From the NCBI GenBank assembly GCA_017546725.1, contig JAFYRX010000004.1, positions 1-64,000 of the forward strand: a stretch of DNA of 64,000 bases, in the 5' to 3' direction. Of the stretch, positions 41,797 to 53,413 are shown one piece after another; positions within the stretch are counted from its first letter, which is position 1, and each line of letters starts with the position of its first letter. Below the pieces are notes generated by a model. It made no database searches. It had not been told where the DNA came from and saw only the letters and a program-made list of their open reading frames with translations. Both the position numbers and the translations under genes were made by a program. This DNA is from Alistipes sp. Lineage in GTDB: Bacteria; Bacteroidota; Bacteroidia; Bacteroidales; Rikenellaceae.

Positions 41797-42834
41797 ATGG
41801 ATATTGTAATTGGTTTATTGATAATCGCCATAGGTGCATTCTGCCAATCGAGTAGTTATGTACCTATCAACAAGGTGAAGCAGTGGAGTTGGGAGTCGTA
41901 TTGGCTTGTGCAGGGTATATTTGCGTGGATAATTTTCCCCGTTTTGGGTGCGTTGCTCGCAGTGCCTGCAGGCCATAGTCTGTTCGACTTATTTACTGCG
42001 GAGAATAGTTTTAATGTCTGGATGACTATGCTGTTTGGCGTATTGTGGGGCGTAGGAGGTTTGACTTTCGGCCTTTCGATGCGTTACTTAGGCGTGGCTC
42101 TCGGTCAGTCGATTGCATTGGGTACTTGTGCTGGTTTGGGTACAGTGATGGGCCCTGTGTTGCTTAATATTTTCTTCCCCGAATTGGACGCATTGAGTTC
42201 GCTTACATTTGCTGTAATTACTGGTGTAGCGGTTACGTTGCTCGGTATTGCAGTAATCGGTGTTGCTGGCTCAATGAAGGCTGCATCATTGTCGGAGGAG
42301 GAGAAAAAGGCTGCTGTTAAGGATTTCAACTTCCCAAAAGGCTTGGCTATTGCTTTGTTGGCGGGCTTTATGAGCGGATGCTTTAACGTGGGTTTGGAGT
42401 TCGGTAAGGATATTAATTTTGGCGACCTTACTCCCGATATGTACAAGACTTTGCCCGCTACTTTGCTCGTAACGATTGGTGGCTTTGTAACTAATGCTAT
42501 CTATTGTCTCTATCAGAATGGTAAGAATAAGACTTGGGGTGACTACAAGAATGGCAAAGTATGGGGCAATAATGTGTTGTTCTGTGCGTTGGCCGGTGTA
42601 TTGTGGTATAGCCAATTCTTTGGCTTGAGTCTTGGTAAGGGCTTCCTTACAGAGTCGCCTACGTTGATGACGTTGTCGTTCTGCATCCTGATGGCGTTGA
42701 ATGTTACATTCTCTAACGTTTGGGGTATTATCCTTAACGAGTGGAAGGGTTGTTCGAAGAAGACTATCGCAGTGCTTATTACAGGTATCTGCATCTTGGT
42801 GCTGAGTTCGTTCTTGCCCGAAATTTTGAAGTAG
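41797..42834 (+). CDS. rhaT: L-rhamnose/proton symporter RhaT
   Basis: Inner-membrane rhamnose permease of 345 residues with ten helices. Family landmarks: IGAFCQSSSYVPINKVKQWSWESYW, LFGVLWGVGGLTFGLSMRYLG, LGTCAGLGTVMGPV and GGFVTNAIYCLYQNGKNKTWGDY. It starts 5 nt after fucO. A hairpin without a T run follows it and precedes rhaD. Confidence 0.94.
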   Translation: MDIVIGLLIIAIGAFCQSSSYVPINKVKQWSWESYWLVQGIFAWIIFPVLGALLAVPAGHSLFDLFTAENSFNVWMTMLFGVLWGVGGLTFGLSMRYLGVALGQSIALGTCAGLGTVMGPVLLNIFFPELDALSSLTFAVITGVAVTLLGIAVIGVAGSMKAASLSEEEKKAAVKDFNFPKGLAIALLAGFMSGCFNVGLEFGKDINFGDLTPDMYKTLPATLLVTIGGFVTNAIYCLYQNGKNKTWGDYKNGKVWGNNVLFCALAGVLWYSQFFGLSLGKGFLTESPTLMTLSFCILMALNVTFSNVWGIILNEWKGCSKKTIAVLITGICILVLSSFLPEILK

Positions 42835-42841
42835 AATTATG

Positions 42842-42865
42842 GGGCGAGGGCGTTGGCTCTCGCCC
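42842..42865 (+). promoter_or_regulatory. Intercistronic hairpin between rhaT and rhaD
   Basis: GGGCGAG (42842-42848) pairs with CTCGCCC (42859-42865), with possible extra G-T pairing inside. No T run follows, so it may stabilise mRNA ends or tune rhaD expression rather than terminate. It ends 26 nt before the rhaD start. Confidence 0.55.
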
Positions 42866-42891
42866 TAAATAATAAAAGAAAAATAAAGAAG

Positions 42892-43701
42892 ATGAAATCA
42901 ATACTTGAAGGCCGCCCTGCTCTGGAGCGTGAAGTGATGCAGGTGGCTGAAGTTGCTGGTTATTTGTGGCAAAAAGGTTGGGCCGAGCGTAATGGTGGAA
43001 ACATTACAGTAAATGTGACGGAGTATATTGACGACGAGATTCGCCAAATGCCCGCTATTGCCGAGCCTGTGGCTTTGGGCCAGAAACTCGCAAATTTGAA
43101 GGGGTGCTACTTCTTCTGCAAGGGTACAAATAAGCGTATGCGTGATTTGGCACGTTGGCCGATGGAGAACGGCTCGTTTATTCGTATTATGGATGATTGC
43201 GAGCATTATGAGATTATTGCCGATGCACCCGTAAAACCGACGTCGGAGTTGCCCTCGCATTTGGCTATGCACAACTATCTGCTGGGTAAGGGAGTGCCGT
43301 ATAAGGCTGCTTTGCATACCCACCCTATCGAATTGGTTGCTATGTCGCACGCTGATAAGTTTTTGGAGAAGGATGTGCTGACCAATTTGTTGTGGAGTAT
43401 GATTCCCGAAACGAAGGCGTTCTGTCCTCGAGGTTTGGGTATTGTACCTTATCAGTTGCCTGGCTCGCAGTTGCTGGCTGATGCGACAATTGCTTTGTTG
43501 GATGATTACGATGTAACACTGTGGGAGAAGCACGGAGTATGTGCTGTGGGTACTGATATTATGGAGGCATTTGACCAGGTAGATGTACTTAATAAGTCAG
43601 CGCAGATATACATAAACGCCAAGTCGATGGGTTACGAGCCTAAAGGAATGTCGCAGGAGCAGATGCAAGAGATGACAAAGGCGTTTAACTTGCCGAAGTA
43701 G
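42892..43701 (+). CDS. rhaD: Rhamnulose-1-phosphate aldolase
   Basis: Class II zinc aldolase that splits rhamnulose-1-phosphate to DHAP and L-lactaldehyde. WAERNGGNITVNVTE near residues 30-44 is the phosphate-binding start; TSELPSHLAMH includes Glu119, the family base; LHTHPIELVAMSH gives zinc ligands His142 and His144, and a third lies in LWEKHGVCAVG. I start at 42892 (MKSILEGRPA, 269 residues); the 13 codons before it lie inside the preceding hairpin. The last enzyme gene of the operon. Confidence 0.95.
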   Translation: MKSILEGRPALEREVMQVAEVAGYLWQKGWAERNGGNITVNVTEYIDDEIRQMPAIAEPVALGQKLANLKGCYFFCKGTNKRMRDLARWPMENGSFIRIMDDCEHYEIIADAPVKPTSELPSHLAMHNYLLGKGVPYKAALHTHPIELVAMSHADKFLEKDVLTNLLWSMIPETKAFCPRGLGIVPYQLPGSQLLADATIALLDDYDVTLWEKHGVCAVGTDIMEAFDQVDVLNKSAQIYINAKSMGYEPKGMSQEQMQEMTKAFNLPK

Positions 43702-43716
43702 CCTAGTGGAGAAATC

Positions 43717-43758
43717 GTAACGAGAGAAATAAATTGGTCAATTTGTAGCAACGAGAGA
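43717..43758 (+). promoter_or_regulatory. Direct repeat before the AraC-type gene
   Basis: GTAACGAGAGA (43717-43727) and GCAACGAGAGA (43748-43758) are 31 nt apart, three helical turns, and end 4 nt before the regulator start. This suits an AraC-family dimer and autoregulation. Confidence 0.45.
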
Positions 43759-43762
43759 GCCT

Positions 43763-44656
43763 ATGGAGATTACGCAATCGCACGATGTGAGATTTCACTA
43801 CCTTATAGCAAATAAGGCGGATGAAGAGTATGGTTGTACGGTAAGCGTTGTTGGTTCGCAAGCGATTTCACCCGACGAAGAGTATCCGTCGAAGGAGCAC
43901 CCTCCCGGGTATCTCTTTGACCCGGAACGAGGTCGTGTATTGCAAGAGTATCAGTTACTTTACATTGTAAATGGTTGCGGTGAATTTGCCAATCAAACGA
44001 CTACCTACGATATTACAAAGGGCACAATAGTGTTGCTGCGACCAGGTGCTTGGCACTCTTACAAGCCCTCGAAAAGCGACGGTTGGACCGAGTATTTTAT
44101 TGGCTTTAGTGGTGAGATGGCGGATAAGGCAATTGCGAAATTATTTGCCGAAGATGAGCAGATATTCAATGTTGGCCTAAAGCAGGAAATGGTCGATTTG
44201 TATCAACAAGCGATTGAGGTTGCATCTGCTGACCGACCAGCCTCTCAACAGTTGTTGTGTGGTATTGTGATGCACTTGTTGGGTAATTTAAACTACATAG
44301 CGCACAATTCGTTTACTGCCGACAGAATGGACCAGATAATAGAGCAGTCAAAAGCAATAATGCAGGAAAAGGCTGCGCAGAATCTCGATTTAGAGGTTTT
44401 GGCTGAGCAGTTGAATGTGAGTTATTCGTGGTTTAGGAAAATTTTCAGGGAGTATACGGGTTATCCGCCCGCAAAATACTTTATGATGGTGAAATTGCAC
44501 AGAGCGCAATATCTATTGGTCAATACGCAGGAATCAATCAAGGAGATTGCTTTCTCGCTGGGATTTAAGTCGCCCGAGCATTTTTATACCACGTTTAAGC
44601 GTGTGATGGGCTCTACACCAAGTGTTTATCGCAAATCATCTACACCCGAAAAATAA
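43763..44656 (+). CDS. AraC-family regulator of rhamnose operon (RhaR-like)
   Basis: A 297-residue transcription factor. The N-terminal cupin-like sensor domain (about 10-150) includes LYIVNGCGEFANQTTTYDITKG and LLRPGAWHSYKPS. The C-terminal AraC HTH domain has NLDLEVLAEQLNVSYSWFRKI as the first HTH and SIKEIAFSLGFKSPEHFYTTF as the second, ending FKRVMGSTPSVYRK. By position (62 nt after rhaD) it is the rhamnose-responsive activator, the equivalent of Bacteroides RhaR. The ligand is inferred from context. Confidence 0.85.
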   Translation: MEITQSHDVRFHYLIANKADEEYGCTVSVVGSQAISPDEEYPSKEHPPGYLFDPERGRVLQEYQLLYIVNGCGEFANQTTTYDITKGTIVLLRPGAWHSYKPSKSDGWTEYFIGFSGEMADKAIAKLFAEDEQIFNVGLKQEMVDLYQQAIEVASADRPASQQLLCGIVMHLLGNLNYIAHNSFTADRMDQIIEQSKAIMQEKAAQNLDLEVLAEQLNVSYSWFRKIFREYTGYPPAKYFMMVKLHRAQYLLVNTQESIKEIAFSLGFKSPEHFYTTFKRVMGSTPSVYRKSSTPEK

Positions 44657-44695
44657 CGTGTATGATGCCCGCTTGTGGGTAAATGCAATAATGAG

Positions 44696-44735
44696 GAGTC
44701 TGACGAAATTTTTATTCGTCAGACTCTTTTTTTTT
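44696..44735 (+). terminator. Terminator of the rhamnose operon
   Basis: GAGTCTGACGAA (44696-44707) pairs perfectly with TTCGTCAGACTC (44715-44726), followed by nine T. Confidence 0.95.
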
Positions 44736-44770
44736 GTGCGTAATTTTATGGCGGTTTGGGGAATTGTTTG

Positions 44771-44778
44771 TATATTTG
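44771..44778 (+). promoter_or_regulatory. Promoter -7 box of the FtsE-like gene
   Basis: TATATTTG fits the -7 consensus. TTTG-containing sequence lies upstream but not at the usual 19-21 nt. The position puts the mRNA start near 44785, which supports the start at 44803. Confidence 0.45.
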
Positions 44779-44802
44779 TATATTGTAGAAATGCGTAAAA
44801 AT

Positions 44803-45534
44803 ATGGAGAAAAATCGCAAAGTTGTAGAGTTGCGCGGAGTGTCGGTATATCATACTGACGGAGAGTCAAAAAAGATAAAATCGAGCGATGAATTGGTCTT
44901 GTCGGATGTTAATCTGACTGTGTGCGAAGGCGAGATGGTCTACTTTATAGGTCGTGTCGGTAGCGGCAAGAGTTCGCTGTTGAAGACTTTGTATGCTGAG
45001 TTGCCGTTAATGGAGGGCGAGGGCAATGTCGTGGGAATGAATTTAAAAAGATTGCGTCGCCGAGATATACCCTACTTGCGCAGGAGGATGGGTATTGTCT
45101 TTCAGGATTATAGATTGCTTGATGACAGAAACGTATTTTACAATCTCTACGATGTAATGCGTGCTACTGGCTGGAAGAAAGAGGTGGATGTTCGCCGCAG
45201 GATTGACGAGGTATTGTCGTTGGTGGGATTGGATAATAAAGCCTACAAAATGCCACACGAATTGTCAGGAGGTGAGCAGCAACGTCTGGTTATTGCACGT
45301 TCGCTAATTAATTCTCCGAAACTATTGTTGGCCGACGAGCCTACAGGAAATTTGGACCCAGTTACTGCGGATGAGATTATGCAGTTGTTTTCGAAGATTG
45401 CTTCACGCGGCTGTGCTATAATAATGTCTACTCACAACACCGCTTTGATTGAGCAATATCCAGCACGAACTCTAATGTTCTCGAAGGGTAAAATGTCGGA
45501 AATTGATATTGAGAGCAGTTTTCAAGGGGAATAA
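44803..45534 (+). CDS. FtsE-like ABC transporter ATP-binding protein
   Basis: ATPase of 243 residues. Walker A is GRVGSGKSS (50-58), Q-loop FQDYRLL, signature LSGGEQQR, Walker B LLLADEPTGNLDP and the H-loop STHN. The sequence VGSGKSS.LLKTLYAELP and FQDYRLLDDRNVFYNL is typical of FtsE, which with FtsX controls peptidoglycan hydrolases at division. No ftsX lies beside it, so the partner is elsewhere or the assignment is only family-level. The ATG at 44803 is preferred; 44791 is an alternative. Confidence 0.8.
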   Translation: MEKNRKVVELRGVSVYHTDGESKKIKSSDELVLSDVNLTVCEGEMVYFIGRVGSGKSSLLKTLYAELPLMEGEGNVVGMNLKRLRRRDIPYLRRRMGIVFQDYRLLDDRNVFYNLYDVMRATGWKKEVDVRRRIDEVLSLVGLDNKAYKMPHELSGGEQQRLVIARSLINSPKLLLADEPTGNLDPVTADEIMQLFSKIASRGCAIIMSTHNTALIEQYPARTLMFSKGKMSEIDIESSFQGE

Positions 45535-45575
45535 TAGAAAATAAACAAGAATAGCAACGAATCTATGATTCGGAA

Positions 45576-45607
45576 TTTGCATAAACGATAAAAAAATACT
45601 ATTTTTG
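45576..45607 (+). promoter_or_regulatory. Promoter of gyrB
   Basis: TTTG (45576-45579), 20 nt, TATTTTTG (45600-45607), a consensus promoter with a leader of about 105 nt. Confidence 0.78.
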
Positions 45608-45679
45608 TACGATTAATGGCGGCTCCTGACGGCTTTGGTTGCTTTAGGTTTTAAAAGCGGACGGGTAGTTGGTTAATAG

Positions 45680-47686
<2,007 letters not shown>

Positions 47687-47717
47687 TTTTGAATCTACGT
47701 TAGATATGATAATTAAG

Positions 47718-47751
47718 AATAAACCGCCCGAGTATTCAGGCGGTTTATTTT
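47718..47751. terminator. Bidirectional terminator between gyrB and mutS
   Basis: AATAAACCGCC pairs with GGCGGTTTATT (47718-47749) and T-rich sequence follows on both strands. Confidence 0.85.
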
Positions 47752-47776
47752 GTTATAGATGAATGGATATTTGGGC

Positions 47777-50476
47777 CTACAATCCCGTAATCTTCTTGAT
47801 TTCGTTGAGTTTATTCAACGCCTCAATCGGAGTGAGCGAATTGATATCAAGGCCCTTGATTTGGTCTCGTATCTGGATTAGTACAGGGTCGTCTAATTGG
47901 AACATAGAAAGTTGCATACTACCCTGCTGTGCTATGTCGGCCACTTGCTTAGCCGAAGGCTGACGCTTACGGCTACGGGTACGCAATGCTGCAGGTGATG
48001 TGACAGTTGCAGTCTCCTCCGCAGAGAGTTGCGAGCCAACCTCGTTATTGCCATATACAGATTCGAGATTACCTAAAATCTCTGTTGCACGCTTCACGAT
48101 GGATTGAGGCATACCCGCCATACGGGCAACGTGGATACCAAACGAGTGCTCAGTGCCTCCGCGTGAGAGTTTTCTTAAAAATACTATCGTGTTATCAACC
48201 TCACGAACAGAGACGTGGTAGTTTTTAATGCGACCAAACAACTGCTCCATCTCGTTGAGTTCGTGATAGTGAGTAGCGAACAGTGTCTTGGCGTGTGCTG
48301 TAGGGTAATTATGTATATACTCTACCATTGCCCACGCAATAGATATTCCGTCGTAGGTACTTGTACCGCGACCAATCTCGTCCAACAGGATAAGACTGCG
48401 GTCTGAGAGATTGTTCAGGATGCTGGCAGACTCCAACATCTCGACCATAAATGTAGATTCTCCCTGCGAGATGTTATCGGATGCACCAACGCGAGTGAAA
48501 ATCTTGTCTACGATACCGATATGGACCTTCGATGCGGGCACAAATGAACCCATTTGTGCCATCAATATTATAAGTGCAGTCTGACGCAACAGAGCCGACT
48601 TACCTGACATATTGGGACCAGTAATCATCATAATCTGCTGGTCATCATCGTTGAGTAAAACGTCGTTCGGAATATACTCCTCGCCTACAGGCAATAGGCT
48701 CTCGATGACGGGGTGACGGCCATCGCGAATATCGATATCCTTACCCTCATCGAGCGTAGGACGTACATAACGATGCTCACACGCAATGCGGGCAAACGAT
48801 TGCAGACAATCCAATCTTGCTATAGCGGCAGCGTCACGCAGAATAGTTTTCAAGTGGCCACCGATATATTGCACCAATGCGGCATAAATCTCCTGCTCGA
48901 TTGCCAGAATACGGTCCTGTGCTCCGAGAATCTTCTCCTCGTACTCCTTTAACTCCTCTGTGATATATCGCTCGGCACTAGTCAAAGTCTGCTTGCGAAT
49001 CCACGAAGCGGGCACTTTGTCCTTGTGAGTATTTCTGACCTCGATGTAATAACCGAAGACATTGTTGTAACTTATCTTTAACGGAATACCCGTAGCCTCG
49101 CTCTCGCGTTGTTGTATCTGCATCAACACATCCTTGCCGTGCAGTGCTATGCGGCGCAGGTCATCCAACTCTGCTGATACTCCATCGGCAATGACACCAC
49201 CCTTCTGAATCTGATTGTTCGCAGGGTCGGGATAAATCTCTCGCTCCAAACGTTCGCGCACGACCTTTGCAGGGTCAATCGTCGAAGCAATTTCGTGCAG
49301 ACGCTCCTCGTCGGTCGATTCTAATAGAGCCTTGAGATTCTCTACCGCCACCAACGAACTCTTGAGTTGAACAAGTTCACGCGGAAGAATACGACCTGCG
49401 GCAATACGTGATGAGAGACGCTCCAAATCGCCAATTGATGAGATGTGGTCACGCAATGCTGCGGCTAAATCGCTATCTTTAGTCAATATCTCCACAACGT
49501 CTTGACGGCGGTTAATGCGTTCAACATCAACCAAAGGCATTGCAATCCATCGTTTGAGCAGACGGCCACCCATTGAGGTGAGTGTGCGGTCAATAACATC
49601 GGCAAAACCGCTCTTCTGCTGTGATGCGTTGGAAGAGAAGAGTTCGAGGTTACGAATTGTATATTTATCAATCCACACAAAACTCTCCTTGTCGATACGC
49701 GATATAGATGTTATGTGCGATATTTCACGGTGTTCGGTAAATTCCAGATAATAGAGGATAGCACCTGCAGCAGCAATACCCGCCTTGAGTGATTCTACAC
49801 CAAAACCCTTCAGCGACTTTGTGCCAAATTGCTTGCAGAGTTTGTCATAATTTATATCGGATGAGAATACCCACTCCTCCAGACGATATGTATAGTGTTT
49901 GTTGCCAAACGCTGCCTCGAATCTATCTTCGCAACCACGCTGATAGATAATCTCCTTAGGTTGAAGATTCGACAAAAGTTTGTCAATATAGCGGTCATCA
50001 CCTTCGGCCAAGAAATACTCTCCCGTAGATATGTCGAGGAATGAGACGCCTGTGCTCTTTGGTCCAAAATATATTGAAGCGAGGAAAGAGTTTTCCTTGT
50101 TGGGCAAGATGTTGTCGCCCAAAACAACACCCGGCGTCACAAGTTCTATGACACCGCGTTTAACCAAGCCCTTGACTGCTTTGGGGTCTTCCAACTGTTC
50201 ACAGATGGCTACACGCTCACCTGCTCGCACCAATTTGGGCAGATAGGCATCAACTGCGTGGAACGGGAAACCTGCGAGTTCAACAGATGAGGCGGCTCCG
50301 TTGGCACGCTTCGTGAGCGTGATACCCAAAATTGAACTCGCCTTAATGGCGTCATCGCCAAAGGTCTCGTAGAAGTCGCCTACGCGGAATAGTAATATTG
50401 CATCGGGATGTACGGCCTTAATCTGATAATATTGTTTCATCAGAGGTGTCTCCACATATTTTTTTTCAATAGCCAT
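47777..50476 (-). CDS. mutS: DNA mismatch repair protein MutS
   Basis: Recognises mismatches and starts repair. The 899 residues show the mismatch-reading [11 protein letters not shown] in the N-terminal domain, the connector and lever domains, and the ATPase with Walker [16 protein letters not shown], then [31 protein letters not shown] and FATHYHEL. The C terminus (after about 800) is variable and ends in a helical segment. It is convergent with gyrB and starts 44 nt downstream of a RecD-like helicase gene. Confidence 0.97.
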   Translation of the reverse strand: MAIEKKYVETPLMKQYYQIKAVHPDAILLFRVGDFYETFGDDAIKASSILGITLTKRANGAASSVELAGFPFHAVDAYLPKLVRAGERVAICEQLEDPKAVKGLVKRGVIELVTPGVVLGDNILPNKENSFLASIYFGPKSTGVSFLDISTGEYFLAEGDDRYIDKLLSNLQPKEIIYQRGCEDRFEAAFGNKHYTYRLEEWVFSSDINYDKLCKQFGTKSLKGFGVESLKAGIAAAGAILYYLEFTEHREISHITSISRIDKESFVWIDKYTIRNLELFSSNASQQKSGFADVIDRTLTSMGGRLLKRWIAMPLVDVERINRRQDVVEILTKDSDLAAALRDHISSIGDLERLSSRIAAGRILPRELVQLKSSLVAVENLKALLESTDEERLHEIASTIDPAKVVRERLEREIYPDPANNQIQKGGVIADGVSAELDDLRRIALHGKDVLMQIQQRESEATGIPLKISYNNVFGYYIEVRNTHKDKVPASWIRKQTLTSAERYITEELKEYEEKILGAQDRILAIEQEIYAALVQYIGGHLKTILRDAAAIARLDCLQSFARIACEHRYVRPTLDEGKDIDIRDGRHPVIESLLPVGEEYIPNDVLLNDDDQQIMMITGPNMSGKSALLRQTALIILMAQMGSFVPASKVHIGIVDKIFTRVGASDNISQGESTFMVEMLESASILNNLSDRSLILLDEIGRGTSTYDGISIAWAMVEYIHNYPTAHAKTLFATHYHELNEMEQLFGRIKNYHVSVREVDNTIVFLRKLSRGGTEHSFGIHVARMAGMPQSIVKRATEILGNLESVYGNNEVGSQLSAEETATVTSPAALRTRSRKRQPSAKQVADIAQQGSMQLSMFQLDDPVLIQIRDQIKGLDINSLTPIEALNKLNEIKKITGL

Positions 50477-50520
50477 CGTTTATAGTTTCTTACCCCACAA
50501 AGATAGCCTTTTTTAGTGGA

Positions 50521-51936
50521 CTATTCAAAGAATCGGTCATCAAAATTGACCAAATAGACTTTATCGGTGGCTCGTGTTATGGCGGTATAGAGCCAACGTA
50601 ATATATCTTTCGACATCGGCTCATCTCCAAACAGGCATCTGTCGATGAATACAGCACTCCACTGACCACCCTGTGCCTTGTGGCAAGTTACAGCGTAGGC
50701 GAATTTTACCTGTACGGCATTGAAATGAGGATTCTCACGTATCTCCTTGTAACGCTTGATTTTACTGCGAATATCCAGATAATCTTGCTCAACCTCATCG
50801 AATAGGCGACGGCTCTCCTCACGTGTGAGCGATGGGGATTCAGAGTTAATAGTGTCGAGCAATATTTTACACTCTATCTCGGTGTCGTTATAATCTCCAA
50901 ACGACAATACGGCATCGGCAAAACGAAATCCATAAAACTCCTCAAAGCGACGAATACGTTTTAGTAGAGCAATATCTCCATTGGCAATGAACGACATTGG
51001 GCAATTCTCGATACGTTCGGTGTAGTGATAATTATTCTTCACCACCATCAATCTGTCACCGCTCTCGATGGCCTCTTCTGCGGAAAGGTTGTAACGTCTT
51101 ACCCCTTCGTTATAGCGGTTGGCGCGTTTGTTAGAACGAGTAATTATAATGGTTTCATCGCCGCCATACTTATCGTAGGCGTCTTGCAACTTCTCCATAA
51201 TATCCAATCCGCCAATGGCCTCAAAATCGGGGAAATGCATATCAAACTGCGGGACCTCTTCTATGTCGCTCTCTATCATACAGCGCAACATTGTGGCATT
51301 AAATAGGATGCCTGAATCAATATCCTGACGCACAACGTCATCCATCGATGCATACACCACATCTCCATAACCCTGCATTACAGATTCATCCAACGCAGGT
51401 GAATAATCTGCCCCTACGGGTGGTAACTGTGCATTGTCTCCTACGAGCAATAGGCGGCACTCCTTACCACTGCGTACATATTTAATAAGGTCATCGAGCA
51501 GAGAACCACTGCCAAATATCTGGCCATCTCCTGATGAGTCCGACAGCATCGACGCTTCATCAACAATAAACACCGCCCCACGCTCTTTGTTAAAATCCAA
51601 CGAAAACTTTGTTTCGTAGTCGGCATTTGTTCGCTCGCGGTATATTCGTTTGTGTATAGTATGTGCCTGACGATTGGAATAGCGGGTTAAAACCTTGGCT
51701 GCGCGGCCTGTCGGAGCAAGCAAAACAGTCTTGATGCCGACCTCCTCCAAAACAGCGACAAAAGCGGATATCAAAGTGGTCTTTCCTGTGCCCGCATAGC
51801 CGTTCAAGATGAAAATTTGCTCATAATCGGGTGCGGAAATCCACTCTGACAACTTTTCTATAACTTTTTTCTGGCTAAAAGTTGTTTCAAAAGAGATTTT
51901 TGCGTAAATTTGGCCTGCAATATAAGTGTTAAGCAT
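50521..51936 (-). CDS. RecD-like ATP-dependent DNA helicase
   Basis: Superfamily 1B helicase of 471 residues. Walker A is FILNGYAGTGKTTLISA, motif Ia LLAPTGRAAKVL, motif II AVFIVDEASMLSDS, motif III LLLVGDNAQLPPVG and motif VI YAVTCHKAQGGQWSAVFID with the UvrD_C_2 domain. It is shorter than RecD2 and has no long N-terminal extension, as is common for this Bacteroidetes protein. It may act in DNA repair with the adjacent MutS, which is inference from position. Confidence 0.88.
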   Translation of the reverse strand: MLNTYIAGQIYAKISFETTFSQKKVIEKLSEWISAPDYEQIFILNGYAGTGKTTLISAFVAVLEEVGIKTVLLAPTGRAAKVLTRYSNRQAHTIHKRIYRERTNADYETKFSLDFNKERGAVFIVDEASMLSDSSGDGQIFGSGSLLDDLIKYVRSGKECRLLLVGDNAQLPPVGADYSPALDESVMQGYGDVVYASMDDVVRQDIDSGILFNATMLRCMIESDIEEVPQFDMHFPDFEAIGGLDIMEKLQDAYDKYGGDETIIITRSNKRANRYNEGVRRYNLSAEEAIESGDRLMVVKNNYHYTERIENCPMSFIANGDIALLKRIRRFEEFYGFRFADAVLSFGDYNDTEIECKILLDTINSESPSLTREESRRLFDEVEQDYLDIRSKIKRYKEIRENPHFNAVQVKFAYAVTCHKAQGGQWSAVFIDRCLFGDEPMSKDILRWLYTAITRATDKVYLVNFDDRFFE

Positions 51937-51992
51937 TTTATTGTCGGTTTTACCGTTAAATTTGATACAAACTTAATAACAAATAACAAAAA

Positions 51993-52628
51993 ATGAAAAA
52001 AGCAATCCAATTTTTACTCGGATTAGTGATTGTAGGTTTGATTTATGTAATCGCTACTATGATTCACAATCCACTCAGTTTCGAAGCAGAGTTGAAGGCT
52101 CGAAATGCAGAAGTAGTTGTTAAATTGAAGGCTATCCGTGCAGCGGAGCGTGCCTACAAGAGCAAGTATCAGCAGTTCACTAACAACTTCGACACATTGA
52201 TTAATTTTATCTTGAATGACTCTTTGGTAATGGAGCGTAAGTTGGTTGACGAGGATGATTCTGTTGCTTTGGCCAAGTTGAAGAAGGCTGGTAAGAAGAA
52301 CATCGAGAAGTATAACCTCGCTGTTATCGATACTATCTTCAACCCTCGCAAACTTACAAAGGAGCAGGTGGAGGATTTGCGTTATATCCCCTTCGCAGGC
52401 AAGCAGGAGTTTATTCTTGAGGCTGGCAAGGTTGTAACAGGTTCTAACGTTGAGATTCCCGTTGTTGAGTGCCGTGCACCTTACAAGATGTATCTTGATA
52501 CTGTGAAGTATCGTCAGAATATTATCAACCTCATTGACGACCGTGTATATAACTTCAACGACTACGCTGGTTTGAAGTTCGGTTCAATGGAGGGTAGTAA
52601 TAACGAGGCTGGTAACTGGGGTGAGTAA
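51993..52628 (+). CDS. One-helix envelope protein, unknown function
   Basis: I do not recognise the family by name. The 211 residues begin with a signal-anchor or uncleaved hydrophobic helix (about 4-26), followed by a charged helix with IRAAERAYKSKYQQFTNNFD, a pattern reminiscent of pseudopilin-like proteins; the rest is soluble. The C terminus is glycine- and asparagine-rich (MEGSNNEAGNWGE). It is divergent from the helicase gene and followed by a terminator-like hairpin and rsmD. Conserved proteins of this kind occur in Bacteroidetes next to helicase and rsmD genes, from memory. Confidence 0.65.
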   Translation: MKKAIQFLLGLVIVGLIYVIATMIHNPLSFEAELKARNAEVVVKLKAIRAAERAYKSKYQQFTNNFDTLINFILNDSLVMERKLVDEDDSVALAKLKKAGKKNIEKYNLAVIDTIFNPRKLTKEQVEDLRYIPFAGKQEFILEAGKVVTGSNVEIPVVECRAPYKMYLDTVKYRQNIINLIDDRVYNFNDYAGLKFGSMEGSNNEAGNWGE

Positions 52629-52653
52629 TCCTTGTGGCCTTACAAAGATAAGT

Positions 52654-52686
52654 TGTCCGCTCCAACGCTGGGGCGGACACTTTTTT
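52654..52686 (+). terminator. Terminator between envelope protein gene and rsmD
   Basis: TGTCCGC (52654-52660) pairs with GCGGACA (52673-52679), with CCA/TGG pairs inside, followed by six T. Confidence 0.85.
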
Positions 52687-52715
52687 AAGGAGTATATATA
52701 ATATAAGGTATAACG

Positions 52716-53246
52716 ATGAGAATCATCAGCGGCAGTTGCGGTGGTCGCACTATTACCCCGCCAAAGAATTTGCGAGCCCGCCCTACTACAGATTTTGCTA
52801 AAGAGAATCTGTTTAATGTGTTGGGCAATGTTGTGGATTTTGAAGGTATCGATGTACTGGATTTATTTGCAGGAACAGGCTCTATCAGTTATGAGTTCGC
52901 TTCGCGCGGAGCGGCGTCGGTAACATCAGTAGAGATAAATGCAGTGCATTATAACTTCATCCGCACAACGGCAAAGACTTTTGGTTTGACAAATATTCAC
53001 CCTGTTAAGGCTAATGTATTTCTCTATCTAAAGAGTTGCGCAAAGAAGTACGATGTCATCTTTTCGGATGCACCCTACGACCTTGAGGGTAGCGAGCAGG
53101 TTGTCGATATGGTGCTTGAGAATGGTTTACTCAAAGAGGGAGGAATATTTATTTTTGAGCACTCGAAGGACAAAGATTTCAGCCAACACCCTCGTTTTAG
53201 CCGTCTGCGCAGTTACGGAAGTGTGCAATTTTCGATATTTGAGTAG
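52716..53246 (+). CDS. rsmD: 16S rRNA (guanine966-N2)-methyltransferase RsmD-like
   Basis: SAM-dependent methyltransferase of 176 residues modifying 16S rRNA. MRIISGSCGGRTITPPKN and RPTTDFAKENLFNVL are the RsmD start, VLDLFAGTGSISYEFASRGA is the SAM-binding motif I, and the catalytic motif IV reads FSDAPYDL instead of the usual DPPY/F. The change of the first proline to alanine is unusual and might affect activity. It sits 26 nt before the tRNA-Asp promoter. Confidence 0.88.
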   Translation: MRIISGSCGGRTITPPKNLRARPTTDFAKENLFNVLGNVVDFEGIDVLDLFAGTGSISYEFASRGAASVTSVEINAVHYNFIRTTAKTFGLTNIHPVKANVFLYLKSCAKKYDVIFSDAPYDLEGSEQVVDMVLENGLLKEGGIFIFEHSKDKDFSQHPRFSRLRSYGSVQFSIFE

Positions 53247-53272
53247 GAAAATGCGCAAAAAAGCGTAAAAAA

Positions 53273-53303
53273 TTTGCAGATTCAAAATTTTGTGCTACCT
53301 TTG
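53273..53303 (+). promoter_or_regulatory. Promoter of tRNA-Asp
   Basis: TTTG (53273-53276), 19 nt, TACCTTTG (53296-53303), then CAATCGCA. The end CTTTGCAATCGCA is shared with the tRNA-Met promoter. Confidence 0.9.
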
Positions 53304-53322
53304 CAATCGCAATCAGCAAAAT

Positions 53323-53396
53323 GGTGCGTTAGTTCAGCTGGTTAGAATACGTGCCTGTCACGCACGGGGTCAGGGGTTCGAGTCCCCTACGCACCG
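53323..53396 (+). tRNA. tRNA-Asp (anticodon GUC)
   Basis: A 74-nt cloverleaf: acceptor GGTGCGT/ACGCACC with discriminator G, D-arm AGTTCAGCTGGTTAGAAT, anticodon stem CGTGC/GCACG with loop CTGTCAC giving GTC, T-arm AGGGGTTCGAGTCCCCT. CCA is not encoded. Single tRNA with own promoter and terminator. Confidence 0.97.
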
Positions 53397-53413
53397 CGAG
53401 AGGAAAGTGAATG

